A DNA stretch of 64,000 nucleotides from an alpha proteobacterium SCGC AAA015-N04 (GTDB lineage Bacteria > Pseudomonadota > Alphaproteobacteria > Puniceispirillales > Marisalimonadaceae), in NCBI GenBank assembly GCA_000383115.1, contig KB910533.1, positions 43,209 through 107,208 of the forward strand, written 5' to 3'. How positions within the stretch are numbered: position 1 is the first letter of the stretch; each line of letters opens with the position of its first letter. A model generated the notes under the pieces. The model was not told the DNA's origin. It saw only the letters and a program-made list of their open reading frames with translations, and searched no databases. Of the stretch, positions 38,184 to 48,273 are shown piece after piece. The translations under genes and the position numbers were made by a program.

Positions 38184-39948
38184 AAGTACATTATTTTTTG
38201 TAATTATAGTCATAAAATTATTTGTTTTTATCGAATTTTCGTTTGCAGACCTATATAGACATAAAAATATTCTATCTGATCACGATACTAAAATTTATAA
38301 AGAAATTTTTAATATCCAAAAAAAATTAATTAAGAATAAAAAATCAAAAGAATGGAAAACTGTTGATTCATTGATATTAAAATTAGATAATAAAATTTTA
38401 TTAGGTACTGTTTATGCAGATAGGTTTCTTCATCCAACAGGTTGGAGAAGTTCTTACCGAGATTTAAAAAAATGGCTTGATAAATATAATGACCATCCTG
38501 ACGCTAATCGAATAATAAGGATTGCACTTAAAAGAAAACCAGTTAATGCAAAAAGTCCAAAAAAACCAACAAAAGGGTTTTTGAATGGTTATGGAACATA
38601 TAAATCTAACTCGCTTAAACCTAGATTTCCTCTAGATAATAAAAAATATTCCAAATTATCATATATTACATCTGTTAAGTTCAGAAGAGCAATTAATAGA
38701 AAAAAAGTAAACTATGCTGAAAACTTGGTAAATAGCGAAAAAACCAAAAAATATTTAACTAGAAATGAATTATCTCAGCTAAGGGCTGAGTTATCACATG
38801 CGTTTTTTATATTTAATAAAGATTTTGAAGCAATAAGACAAGCACGACTATCTATTAGTTTATCAAAAAAACCAAATCCTTTAGCTTTATGGGCAGGTGG
38901 TTTAGCAGCGTGGAGAGGCGAAAACATTCAGCTTTCAAAATTTTTTTTTAATAGACTTGCAGAAGACAGTATAGGACCAGAGGGAATTATAGCTGGTGGA
39001 GGTTATTGGTCAGCAAGAGTTTCCTTCCTTTTAGGTGAAAGTAAAAATGTCAATTATTTTTTAAAAAAAGCTGCAAGTAAAGAGCGAACATTTTATGGAT
39101 CACTTGCTATGGCTTCTTTGGGTTATAAATATGAGCCAAACTTCAAGCTTCCTCAATTTAACTCAACTTTAATTAAAAAAATTAAAAATCATAAGGGAGG
39201 TATGAGAGCTTTAGCTTTAATAGAAGTAAAAGAATATCATAAAGCAGCTAGAGAATTTCGTAAAATTATTCCTAAATTTGAAATAATTGATTATCCTCAA
39301 TTATTATCTTTCACCTCTGAAAATAATATGCCTGGTTTAACCTTTAGGTTGGCTGCAATTTTAAGAAATGATCATGGAAAAATTATGTTAGGTGGCTTAT
39401 ATCCTATTCCTAAATGGCAAATGAAAACCTCAAATCTAAAAGATAAAGCCCTTATTTATGCTGTAGTAAGACAGGAATCTGGGTTTAATCCAAGAGCCAA
39501 AAGTCCATCTAAAGCAATGGGTTTAATGCAAATTATACCCTCTACCGCTGCTTTTATTATGAAAAATCGAGAATATAGATTAAGAAGACCTAAAAACCAT
39601 TTATTATACAACGCGGATCATAATATTTATATTGGATCAAAATATATAAGATTTCTTTTGGACCTTCCAATCATTAATCAAGATTTAATGTGGATGTTAG
39701 CAAGTTACAATGCTGGGCCTGGAAATTTTAAGAAATGGATAAAAAATAAAGATTATAAATTAACAGATTCATTGTTAATGCTTGAAAGTTTACCAGCAAG
39801 AGAGACACGTAATTACATCAAATTAGTTTTGACTAATCTCTGGATTTATAAAATAAGATTAAATCAGGATAATAATATTTTAAATACTTTAGCGTCTGGC
39901 AAAACAATTGACTTTAAAGTATTTTTTAAAAATAAAAAAGGAAGTTGA
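38167..39948 (+). CDS. slt: soluble lytic murein transglycosylase
   Basis: 593-residue periplasmic enzyme that cleaves peptidoglycan glycan strands to 1,6-anhydro ends. An N-terminal hydrophobic signal (about 1-27, ending FSFADL) leads into a long helical superhelix (about 40-410). The C-terminal SLT domain contains AVVRQESGFNPRAKS with catalytic Glu437, KAMGLMQIIPSTA, and LASYNAGPGNFKKW. The C-terminal LPARETRNY segment is typical. moaB follows immediately. It ends with TGA. Confidence 0.94.
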   Translation: MKMFFKSTLFFVIIVIKLFVFIEFSFADLYRHKNILSDHDTKIYKEIFNIQKKLIKNKKSKEWKTVDSLILKLDNKILLGTVYADRFLHPTGWRSSYRDLKKWLDKYNDHPDANRIIRIALKRKPVNAKSPKKPTKGFLNGYGTYKSNSLKPRFPLDNKKYSKLSYITSVKFRRAINRKKVNYAENLVNSEKTKKYLTRNELSQLRAELSHAFFIFNKDFEAIRQARLSISLSKKPNPLALWAGGLAAWRGENIQLSKFFFNRLAEDSIGPEGIIAGGGYWSARVSFLLGESKNVNYFLKKAASKERTFYGSLAMASLGYKYEPNFKLPQFNSTLIKKIKNHKGGMRALALIEVKEYHKAAREFRKIIPKFEIIDYPQLLSFTSENNMPGLTFRLAAILRNDHGKIMLGGLYPIPKWQMKTSNLKDKALIYAVVRQESGFNPRAKSPSKAMGLMQIIPSTAAFIMKNREYRLRRPKNHLLYNADHNIYIGSKYIRFLLDLPIINQDLMWMLASYNAGPGNFKKWIKNKDYKLTDSLLMLESLPARETRNYIKLVLTNLWIYKIRLNQDNNILNTLASGKTIDFKVFFKNKKGS

Positions 39949-39953
39949 TAATT

Positions 39954-40496
39954 ATGAATAATGCTCAAGAATTTTTGCCAATTAATATTTCAGTTGTTAC
40001 AATTTCAGACACTAGAAATTTGGAAAATGATAAATCAGGAGATGTGTTGATTGAAAGAGCAACAAAAGCAGGTCATAAAATAATTCTACGAGAAATTGTA
40101 AAAGACGATTTTAATGACATATCTGATTTATTTACTAGATTAGTGCAAAATAAAAATATTGATGTCATTATATCAACTGGAGGAACTGGCTTGACTGGGA
40201 GAGATATAACACCTGAAGTGATGAAAACTCTTTTTGAAAAATCAATTGATGGGTTTGGAGAATTGTTTCGTTATTTGTCATACTCGAAAATTGGAACCTC
40301 AGCATTACAATCAAGAGCTTTGGCTGGTGTTACAAAAGGTAAATATATTTTTTGTTTGCCCGGATCACCCTCAGCATGCAAAGATGGTTGGGATGAAATA
40401 TTAGCTCATCAATTAGATGTACGTCATAAGCCATGTAATTTTGTTGAAATAATGCCTAGACTTCAAGAACACAAAATATCACGAATTAAAAGCTGA
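39954..40496 (+). CDS. moaB: molybdenum cofactor biosynthesis protein MoaB
   Basis: Adenylyltransferase-like protein of the MoaB/MogA family acting on molybdopterin. About 180 residues. Motifs: SVVTISDTRNLENDKSGD near 16-33, ISTGGTGLTGRDITPEVM near 75-92 (molybdopterin-binding GGTG), and CLPGSPSACKDGW near 138-150. I use the ATG at 39954, 9 bases after AAGGAAG; an in-frame TTG at 39945 overlaps the slt stop. Its TGA overlaps the rnhB ATG by one base. Confidence 0.9.
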   Translation: MNNAQEFLPINISVVTISDTRNLENDKSGDVLIERATKAGHKIILREIVKDDFNDISDLFTRLVQNKNIDVIISTGGTGLTGRDITPEVMKTLFEKSIDGFGELFRYLSYSKIGTSALQSRALAGVTKGKYIFCLPGSPSACKDGWDEILAHQLDVRHKPCNFVEIMPRLQEHKISRIKS

Positions 40497-41172
40497 TGGT
40501 TAACTTTGATATTGAAAAAAATTGTCATGACAATAATGTTATTATGATTGGCGTCGATGAGGTAGGAAGAGGATCATGGGCTGGCCCAATCGTATCTACA
40601 GCTTGTTGGATTGATTTTAAACACTACAGATCAATACACATAGATGTAAATGACAGTAAAAAGTTAAAAAAAAAAAAAGAAAAGAAATTATAAATTCATT
40701 AAATAATTCTGTTAAATACTCAACTTCAGTAGCGACTTCAAATGAAATTGATAAGTTTGGCTTAACTAAAGCTAACACCTTAGCTATAAAAAGATCTTTA
40801 GTTTGTTTATTGAAATGTTTAAATAATAAAGAAAAAAAATTACACATCTATTTAGATGGTAAATTCAAACCAAATTTTTTTGATTATGAAACAAAATTAA
40901 AAAAAATTAACCAAATTAAATTTAAATATGATTTACTGATGCCGATCATAAAAGGAGATAATAAATCTAAAACAATTGCATTAGCTAGCATAATTGCAAA
41001 AGAGACAAGAGATTGTATAATGGCTAATTATTCATTTGTTTATCCAACATATCAATTTGATAAAAATTTTGGGTACGGTACTAACTTTCATAAATGTGCA
41101 ATTTTAGATTACGGTGTGTCTGATATTCACAGAAAATCATTTAAACCAATCTCTACTATATGTAGTAAGTAA
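40496..41172 (+). CDS. rnhB: ribonuclease HII, frameshifted at a 13-A tract
   Basis: Removes ribonucleotides from RNA-DNA hybrids and single ribonucleotides in DNA. The N-terminal frame gives MIGVDEVGRGSWAGPIV (D-E acid pair) and NDSKKLKKKK; it then ends early at 40693. The remaining domain continues in the next frame: IYLDGKFKP, IIKGDNKSKTIALASIIAKETRD, FGYGTNFHKCAILDYGVSDIHRKSF. The break is the run of 13 A at 40666-40678; one extra A restores the full ~225-residue protein. Every catalytic residue is present, so this is probably a miscounted homopolymer or a slippage site. The ATG overlaps the moaB stop. Confidence 0.85.
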
Positions 41173-41181
41173 CTAATATAA

Positions 41182-41257
41182 TTTTCCACATGTTGTATAA
41201 AAAAATTTTTCTTAACTAAGTCATTGACTTAAATGCATATTTGTCATTTTATCCACA
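41182..41257 (+). promoter_or_regulatory. DnaA boxes upstream of ccrM
   Basis: The canonical DnaA box TTATCCACA occurs at 41249-41257, 38 bases before the ccrM ATG, and a one-mismatch box TTTTCCACA at 41182-41190. I did not notice another exact TTATCCACA on either strand of the window. The 123-base gap between rnhB and ccrM therefore looks like a DnaA-responsive promoter region. No GANTC site is visible in the gap. Confidence 0.6.
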
Positions 41258-41295
41258 GTATATGAACAAATAATAAAGCTGTTAAAGACTATATT

Positions 41296-42378
41296 ATGAA
41301 AATTGAAAATTGTAAAAATAGAGTTTTAGTTGGTGATTGTATTGAAATTATGAGTAAATTACCTTCTGAATCTGTTGATTTAATCTTTGCAGATCCTCCT
41401 TACAATTTGCAACTTAACGGAGAACTACAAAGACCAGATGAATCAAACGTTGATGGAGTTAAAGAAAGTTGGGACAAGTTTGATACTTTTTTTGAATACG
41501 ATAAATATACTAATTGTTGGATGCAGGCAGCGCGTAGGATACTAAAACCTAACGGTACCATATGGGTCATGGGCACTTATCATAATATATTTAGACTTGG
41601 TTATCTTATGCAAAATTTAGGATTTTGGTTATTAAACGATATTGTGTGGAGAAAAGTCAATCCAATGCCAAATTTTAGAGGTAGAAGATTTACAAATGCT
41701 CATGAGACGTTAATCTGGGCCTCTAAATCATCTAATTCTAAATATACTTATAATTATGAAGCTATGAAATCATTAAATGGCGATTTACAAATGAGATCTG
41801 ATTGGCTGATACCAATTTGTACCGGACAAGAAAGACTCAAAGATAAAACAGGAAAAAAATTTCACCCTACTCAAAAGCCTGAAAATTTACTTAGTAGAGT
41901 TGTAATGTCAAGTAGCAATATTGAAGATTTGGTATTAGATCCTTTTTTTGGAACTGGAACAACAGGGGCAGTAGCAAAAAAACTTAGAAGAAACTTTATA
42001 GGTATTGAACAAAACGCAAAATATGCCCTAGAGGCTGAAAAAAGGATTAATTTAATCTCTGAAATTAATTCTACAGATCTCATTCAAACACCCAGAAAAA
42101 TATTAGAACCACGCATTCCATTTGGGTTTTTACTAGAGCAAGGTTTAATTAATCCTGGTGAATTGTTACATGATTATCGTAATCGTTGGACAGCAAGAAT
42201 AAGAGCCGATGGAAGTTTAATTTCAAAGGACAAAAAAGGATCAATTCATGCAGTTGGTGCACATCTTCAAGGGCTTCAAGCTTGTAATGGATGGACTTTT
42301 TGGCATATCAAGAGGTCAGGTAAATTTATACCAATTGATAACTTACGACATATAGCAAGATCAGCTAATAATGTTTAG
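41296..42378 (+). CDS. ccrM: adenine DNA methyltransferase CcrM (GANTC-specific)
   Basis: Cell-cycle-regulated N6-adenine methyltransferase that methylates GANTC in alphaproteobacteria. The 360-residue protein is a beta-class enzyme: catalytic motif [10 protein letters not shown] (33-40) comes before the SAM motif [11 protein letters not shown] (215-225). [11 protein letters not shown] (189-199) is a standard segment. The C-terminal ~90 residues (from about 270, with [15 protein letters not shown] and [22 protein letters not shown]) form the extra domain specific to CcrM that aids DNA recognition and dimerisation. A lone methylase without a restriction partner. DnaA boxes precede it. Confidence 0.95.
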   Translation: MKIENCKNRVLVGDCIEIMSKLPSESVDLIFADPPYNLQLNGELQRPDESNVDGVKESWDKFDTFFEYDKYTNCWMQAARRILKPNGTIWVMGTYHNIFRLGYLMQNLGFWLLNDIVWRKVNPMPNFRGRRFTNAHETLIWASKSSNSKYTYNYEAMKSLNGDLQMRSDWLIPICTGQERLKDKTGKKFHPTQKPENLLSRVVMSSSNIEDLVLDPFFGTGTTGAVAKKLRRNFIGIEQNAKYALEAEKRINLISEINSTDLIQTPRKILEPRIPFGFLLEQGLINPGELLHDYRNRWTARIRADGSLISKDKKGSIHAVGAHLQGLQACNGWTFWHIKRSGKFIPIDNLRHIARSANNV

Positions 42379-44530
42379 ACTTTAGCTCTAATCTACTTTT
42401 ATGAAGAATGGGTTCAGTATAACCTGATGGACTCGTTTCACCTTTTAAAACCAAATCAAGGGACGCTTTGAATGCAACGGAATTGTCAAAATCATTAGAC
42501 ATTGAAACATAGCTTTTGTCATTTTTATTTTGGTTATCTACGATCTTTGCCATTTTTTTCATTGTTTCAATGAGTTGAGTTTTTGAAAAAATACCGTGTT
42601 TAAGCCAATTGCAAAGGTGTTGACTTGAAATTCTGCAAGTTGCACGATCTTCCATTAAACCAATATTATTAATATCTGGAACCTTAGAGCATCCAACACC
42701 TTGATCAACCCATCTTACTACATACCCAAGAATACCTTGTGCGTTATTGTCCATTTCTTTTTGTATTTCTTCTTGAGACCAGTTGTGACCTTTTGAAACT
42801 GGGACAGAAAGTATATCGTTTAAGTAATTGTTATTATCATTAGACTTATCCTTTTGGATATCAAAGACATTTATCTCGTGATAATGCAAAGCATGAAGCG
42901 TAGCTGCTGTTGGACTAGGTACCCAAGCGGTATTTGCACCGCTTTTTGGATGATTAATTTTTTGTTGCAACATTTCATGCATAAGATCAGGCATTGCCCA
43001 CATCCCTTTACCTATTTGAGCCTTACCAGAAAGTCCACATTCAAGCCCAATTTTCACATTATTATTTTCATATGCTGAAATCCATTTAGCATTTTTTATT
43101 TCACCTTTTGGTATAATTGGACCCAATTCCATTGCAGTGTGTATCTCATCGCCTGTTCTATCTAAGAAACCAGTATTAATAAATACAGTTCTTTCACTTG
43201 CCATTCTGATACATTCTTTTAAATTAACAGTTGTCCTTCTTTCTTCATCCATAATACCAATCTTGAGAGTATTTCTATCTAGTTGAAGAGCATCTTCTAC
43301 GGCACCAAAGATATCACATGCGAATCTGACTTCCTCTGGTCCGTGCATTTTTGGTTTAACTATATATACGGATCCAGTTCTAGAATTCATTTTATGGATC
43401 TTAATATCATGAATTGCAATTAATGCCGTAATCATTGCATCCATAATACCTTCTGGAATTTCTTCCCCATTTTTTAACAAAATAGCTGGGTTAGTCATGA
43501 GGTGTCCAACATTACGGATTAACATAACAGATCTACCCGGAAGTTTATATTCTCCAGAAGAGGTAATGTACGTTTTATCCGGATTTAATTTTCTTGTTAT
43601 TGTCTTACCATTTTTTTCAAAAGTATCTTCAAGGTTACCTTTCATAAGACCTAACCAGTTTCTGTAGGCTAATACTTTATCCTCTGCGTCTACTGTTGCT
43701 ACTGAATCTTCGCAGTCTTGTATTGTGGTTAAAGCTGACTCAATTATAATATCGTTAACACCAGCATTATCTCCAGCACCAATGTTACCTTCTTTATTTA
43801 CTAATATTTCTATATGAAGATTATTATTTTTAAGAAGAATACAACTTGGATTTCTAGGATCTCCTTGATATCCAATATATTGGCTTTTTATTTTTAAATA
43901 TGAATTAGTACCATTTAAGCTTTCAACTAAAAGGGAATTATCATCAATTTTATATGAATTTACATCTTTATGTGAACAATTTTGTAATGGAAAATTTTTA
44001 TCTAAAAACTCTTTCGCATATGATATTACTTTATTTCCTCTTGTAGGATTATAAGACGTAGACCTTTCAGCGTTGTCACTCTCAGAAATAGCGTCAGTTC
44101 CATATAATGCGTCATATAAACTTCCCCATCTTGCATTTGCAGCGTTAAGTGCATATCTCGCATTAGTTACCGGGACGACTAACTGAGGTCCAGCTTTAAG
44201 AGCTAATTCATCATCTACATTTTTTGTCTTGATTTTAAAGTTTTCACCTTTGGGTACAATATAGTTAATCTTCTTTAGGAAGTTTATATATTCTTTATGA
44301 TCAATATCTTTACTAGAGTTTTCTAGATAGAATTTGTCTATTTTACTCTTTATTTTATTTCTAATTTGAAGTAATTCTTTATTTCTAGGAACAAATTGAT
44401 TTAAGATTGTTTCTAATTTTTCCCAAAACATATCAGAAGAAATTTTTGTATCAGTAAGCGCCTCATTTTCAATAAAATTAGCAAGAGTTTCTGATACTTG
44501 TAAATTACCACGTCTTAATCGTTTAGTCAT
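42365..44530 (-). CDS. glcB: malate synthase G
   Basis: Condenses glyoxylate with acetyl-CoA to malate. About 721 residues, the length of the monomeric G isoform. Visible: [31 protein letters not shown], the catalytic-base and glyoxylate segments [17 protein letters not shown] and [19 protein letters not shown], and [22 protein letters not shown] choose the ATG at 44530 with GGGGA 6 bases upstream; an in-frame TTG lies at 44542. The tail overlaps convergent ccrM by 14 bases. No isocitrate lyase is in the window, so the glyoxylate source (glycolate or glyoxylate shunt) cannot be told. Confidence 0.96.
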   Translation of the reverse strand: MTKRLRRGNLQVSETLANFIENEALTDTKISSDMFWEKLETILNQFVPRNKELLQIRNKIKSKIDKFYLENSSKDIDHKEYINFLKKINYIVPKGENFKIKTKNVDDELALKAGPQLVVPVTNARYALNAANARWGSLYDALYGTDAISESDNAERSTSYNPTRGNKVISYAKEFLDKNFPLQNCSHKDVNSYKIDDNSLLVESLNGTNSYLKIKSQYIGYQGDPRNPSCILLKNNNLHIEILVNKEGNIGAGDNAGVNDIIIESALTTIQDCEDSVATVDAEDKVLAYRNWLGLMKGNLEDTFEKNGKTITRKLNPDKTYITSSGEYKLPGRSVMLIRNVGHLMTNPAILLKNGEEIPEGIMDAMITALIAIHDIKIHKMNSRTGSVYIVKPKMHGPEEVRFACDIFGAVEDALQLDRNTLKIGIMDEERRTTVNLKECIRMASERTVFINTGFLDRTGDEIHTAMELGPIIPKGEIKNAKWISAYENNNVKIGLECGLSGKAQIGKGMWAMPDLMHEMLQQKINHPKSGANTAWVPSPTAATLHALHYHEINVFDIQKDKSNDNNNYLNDILSVPVSKGHNWSQEEIQKEMDNNAQGILGYVVRWVDQGVGCSKVPDINNIGLMEDRATCRISSQHLCNWLKHGIFSKTQLIETMKKMAKIVDNQNKNDKSYVSMSNDFDNSVAFKASLDLVLKGETSPSGYTEPILHKSRLELKSKHY

Positions 44531-44575
44531 TTTTATCCCCAATGTGAGTATTATTCAAAAAATTAATATCATTTT

Positions 44576-45988
44576 TTAGAAATTATCTAAAGTTAATCCT
44601 TCATTTTTGAGAAAATTTTTAACTTCAAAATATAATTCTTTCTTATCTTTTTCAGATTTACCTTCAAACCTAACTACCAGTGCTTCTTCAGTGTTACTTG
44701 CGCGTATTAACCACCAACCATGATTATTTTTAACTCTTAAGCCGTCTATTGTAATTACATCATTGGAATTATATTTTTCAAATACTTTTTTAGATATATT
44801 ATCTATAGTTAAAAATTTAATTTCATCAGAACAAAAAACTTTAATTTCAGGTGAAACAAATGTTTCAGGCAAAGTTGATATAAATTTATCTAATTCAAAA
44901 TTATTTGCCGTTAAGGTAAGTAATCTTATAGCTGCATAAAGTGCATCATCATAACCAAAATAGGTGTCACCAAAAAAAATGTGACCAGACATTTCACCTG
45001 CTAATGGGGATTTTATTTCTTTAATTCTTTTTTTGATGTTTGAATGTCCTGTTTTTCCAATTTCTGCTTTAAAACCTAGAGATATAATATTTTCATATGC
45101 AACATAACTAGACTTAATATCTAAAATTATTGTTTGAATAATTTTACCATTTGTAGCTATTGAATTTGCAAGAAATGCAGTCAATAAATCACCAGGAATT
45201 GGCCTTCCTTGCTTGTCAACAACACCAATTCTGTCGCCATCTCCATCAAATGCTATTCCAAGTTCAGCATCAACCTCTTTCATCTTATTTCTTAAAATTT
45301 TTAGAGTAGACTCATCAGTAGGATCAGGATGATGATTTGGAAAATTGCCATCAACTTTAGAATATAAGATAACGTGTTTTCCAGGAATTTTTGTGGTTAT
45401 CATCTCAAGTGAAGGACCGGATGCGCCATTACCACAATCCCAAACAATAGTTTTATCATCAAGTTGTCGTTTAATATTTTGGAGAGGTTTAATAATTTCA
45501 TCAACATAATGAGTATTTATTGCTACAGATTTAGAAAAACCATTATAGGTTCTTGAATAACCTTTGCTTGCAAAATGTCCTAGTTTTTGAATATCTTCTC
45601 CAAAGAAAGAGTTTTGATTTAAAACTATTTTAAAACCATTATAATCCTTTGGATTATGACTTCCAGTGACTTGTATTGCTCCATCTGCCTTATAATAGTT
45701 ACTTGCAAAATATAGCATTGGCGTTGGTCCCAGTCCAATTCTATAAATTTCGCAACCAGAATTTTCAAGTCCTTCAGTCAGTTTTTCTTCTAATAATGGG
45801 CTAGATAACCTTCCATCCATTCCAACAACAATTAATGGATGTTTTTTTTTTGGATTTTTTTCTCTGACTATAATGCCAAAGAAAAAACCGAGCATAAAGG
45901 CATCTTTTTCTGTTAAGGTTTTTTCATAAATACCCCTAATGTCGTATGATCGAAGAATTGTGTTGTTAAAAGTATGCTTAAACATCAA
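44576..45988 (-). CDS. phosphomannomutase/phosphoglucomutase
   Basis: Interconverts hexose 1- and 6-phosphates. 470 residues with the four-domain alpha-D-phosphohexomutase layout: RSYDIRGIY near 14-22, the phosphoserine loop TGSHNPKDYNGFKI near 108-121, the magnesium loop AFDGDGDRIGVVD near 248-260, sugar loop GEMSGHIFFGD near 335, and RASNTEEALVVRFEG near 438. Dual specificity (AlgC/ManB type) cannot be resolved from sequence. It shares 4 bases with the upstream galU, forming a galU-pgm unit that makes glucose-1-phosphate and UDP-glucose. Confidence 0.9.
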   Translation of the reverse strand: MMFKHTFNNTILRSYDIRGIYEKTLTEKDAFMLGFFFGIIVREKNPKKKHPLIVVGMDGRLSSPLLEEKLTEGLENSGCEIYRIGLGPTPMLYFASNYYKADGAIQVTGSHNPKDYNGFKIVLNQNSFFGEDIQKLGHFASKGYSRTYNGFSKSVAINTHYVDEIIKPLQNIKRQLDDKTIVWDCGNGASGPSLEMITTKIPGKHVILYSKVDGNFPNHHPDPTDESTLKILRNKMKEVDAELGIAFDGDGDRIGVVDKQGRPIPGDLLTAFLANSIATNGKIIQTIILDIKSSYVAYENIISLGFKAEIGKTGHSNIKKRIKEIKSPLAGEMSGHIFFGDTYFGYDDALYAAIRLLTLTANNFELDKFISTLPETFVSPEIKVFCSDEIKFLTIDNISKKVFEKYNSNDVITIDGLRVKNNHGWWLIRASNTEEALVVRFEGKSEKDKKELYFEVKNFLKNEGLTLDNF

Positions 45989-46854
45989 TCATCACTAACT
46001 ATCTCACTTTTTAGCCAATTTTTAAGATTCTGTTTCATCTCTGGCCTTTCAATAGAAAAACGAATGTTTGCTTGTATAAATCCTAATTTAGAACCACAAT
46101 CAAATCGTTCTTCTGAAAATTTATATCCCACACAATTTGACGCACCTATTCTACTTGCTATAGCATCAGTAAGTTGAATTTCATTACTAGCACCCCTATT
46201 TTGTTGTTCCAAGACATCAAAAACGGCTGGTTCTATTATGTATCTACCGACAACAGCCATATTGCTAGGAGCATTTTCAGTGGTTGGTTTTTCAACAAGG
46301 CCTAAAATTTCAGTAATATTATTATTATTTGAGTTTCCAGGAGATATTACTCCATATGAAGAAACATCTTTTTTGTCTACATCCATCACAGCAAGCATAT
46401 TGCCAGAATTATAATTAGCAATCATTTCCTTAATTGTGTTACCACCATAAATTAAGTCATCAGCAAGAATTATAGCCACTGGCTCATCTCCAATTAAATG
46501 TCTAGCACACCAAACAGCATGACCTAGACCAGCTGGTTCTTGTTGTCTTACATAAGCAAATGACCCAGGGATTTTGAGCATTTCTTGAGCAGTTTTAAGG
46601 GTTTGTCTTTTTCCTTTTGAAAGTAAATTATTTTCTAGTTCAAAAGAATGATCAAAATGATTTTCTATGGCAGATTTTCCTCGACTGGTAACAAAAATAA
46701 ATTGTTCAATACCTGCATTAGCTGCTTCTTCAACTGCATATTGTATAAGGGGTTTGTCAACGATTGGAAGCATTTCTTTAGGCATTGACTTGGTAGCAGG
46801 AAGAAATCTTGTACCTAATCCACCCACTGGAAATATTGCTTTTTTAATTTTCAT
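45985..46854 (-). CDS. galU: UTP-glucose-1-phosphate uridylyltransferase
   Basis: Makes UDP-glucose from UTP and glucose-1-phosphate. 289 residues with AIFPVGGLGTRFLPATKSMPKEMLP (nucleotide-binding start, about 6-30), DKPLIQYAVEEA, ILADDLI near 130, and VEKP near 187. It is divergent from ugd (101-base gap), which uses its product, and is co-directional with the mutase that supplies its substrate. The three genes together make UDP-glucuronate. Confidence 0.96.
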   Translation of the reverse strand: MKIKKAIFPVGGLGTRFLPATKSMPKEMLPIVDKPLIQYAVEEAANAGIEQFIFVTSRGKSAIENHFDHSFELENNLLSKGKRQTLKTAQEMLKIPGSFAYVRQQEPAGLGHAVWCARHLIGDEPVAIILADDLIYGGNTIKEMIANYNSGNMLAVMDVDKKDVSSYGVISPGNSNNNNITEILGLVEKPTTENAPSNMAVVGRYIIEPAVFDVLEQQNRGASNEIQLTDAIASRIGASNCVGYKFSEERFDCGSKLGFIQANIRFSIERPEMKQNLKNWLKSEIVSDD

Positions 46855-46955
46855 TCACAAATCCTATAAACTGGTATAGAAATTGATATGGTTATTATTT
46901 TTTTATTTTCAATCAGTTAAAAACTTTACGTTTCTCAAATACAAGAGGATATGTC

Positions 46956-48273
46956 ATGAAAATTACAATGTTAGGTACTGGCTATGTTGGATTAGTGTCT
47001 GGAACTTGTTTTTCTGAATTTGGTTTTGATGTATGTTGTGTAGACAAAGATAAAGACAAAATTACAAACTTAAAAAAGAATGTCATACCTATTTATGAAC
47101 CGGGTCTTGAGAATTTAGTAAAAAAAAACAAAGATGCTAATCGGCTCACTTTTAGTAGTGATGTAAAAAAAAAATATAGCGAACGCAGACATTGTTTTTA
47201 TTGCAGTGGGAACACCTGCAAGACGTGGTGATGGTCATGCTGATTTATCATATGTTTATAAAGCTGCAGAAGAAATAGCAAAGAATTTAGTTGGCTATAC
47301 AGTTGTTGTCACTAAGTCCACGGTACCAGTTGGAACAGGAAATGAAATTAAAAAAATTATTTGTAAAACAAATCCCAAAGCTAAATTTGATGTGGTTTCA
47401 AATCCAGAATTTTTAAGAGAAGGTAATGCTATTGAGGATTTTATGAGACCAGATAGAGTAGTTGTTGGTTGCGAAACTGAAAAAGCTAAAGAAGTAATTT
47501 CAAAAATATATAAACCTTTGTATCTAATTGAAACACCAATTTTATTTACTGACTTAAAAACAGCCGAGTTGATTAAATATGCTAGTAATGCATTCTTAGC
47601 TGTTAAAATTTCTTATATTAATCAGATGGCAGATTTGTGTGAAAAAGTTGGGGCGGATGTTCATGATGTTTCACGAGGAATCGGTCTTGACAAAAGAATT
47701 GGTAGTAAATTCTTACATCCTGGACCAGGTTATGGTGGATCTTGTTTTCCAAAAGACACTCAAGCTCTTGTAAAAACTGCTAATTATTATAACTCTAATA
47801 TTTCTATTGTAGAAAATGTGATCAATTACAATTCTCAAAGAAAAATTGATATGGCAGAAAAAATAGTCTCTGCCTTAGGAAAAAATTATGTGAATAAGAA
47901 AATATCTATTCTAGGGCTAGCATTCAAACCAGAAACTGACGATATGAGAGAGAGTCCGTGTCTTGATATTATCCCTAAACTTCAAGAAAAAAATTTACAA
48001 ATTTCTGCATATGATCCAGTAGCCATGGATGAAGCAAAAAAATTATTACAAAATGTCCAATTTACTGAAACTATTAAAGATTGCATTAACAATAGTGATG
48101 TACTTGTAATTTTAACTGAGTGGAATGAATTCAGAAGTTTGTCACCGGAAAGATTAAAAAAATATATGAAAGGAAATATTATAATGGATTTAAGAAACGC
48201 CCTTAACCCAGAAAGTTTTCGTGAGAGTGGATTCAATCTTATTCAAATAGGGAGACCAATTCCTAGCCAGTAA
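46956..48273 (+). CDS. ugd: UDP-glucose 6-dehydrogenase, frameshifted at a 10-A tract
   Basis: NAD-dependent oxidation of UDP-glucose to UDP-glucuronate, about 438 residues when restored. N-terminal frame: [19 protein letters not shown] and [10 protein letters not shown], ending out of frame after SSDVKKK. The second frame continues [53 protein letters not shown], the catalytic Cys in [16 protein letters not shown], and [14 protein letters not shown]. The break is the 10-A run at 47165-47174; removing one A gives [15 protein letters not shown]. All active-site residues are present. The tail overlaps proV by 11 bases. Confidence 0.88.

Noticed and set aside
41212..41232. Paired TTAA half-sites upstream of ccrM as a CtrA site
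   Set aside because: The half-sites are 13 bases apart, not 7, and TTAA is frequent in such AT-rich DNA.
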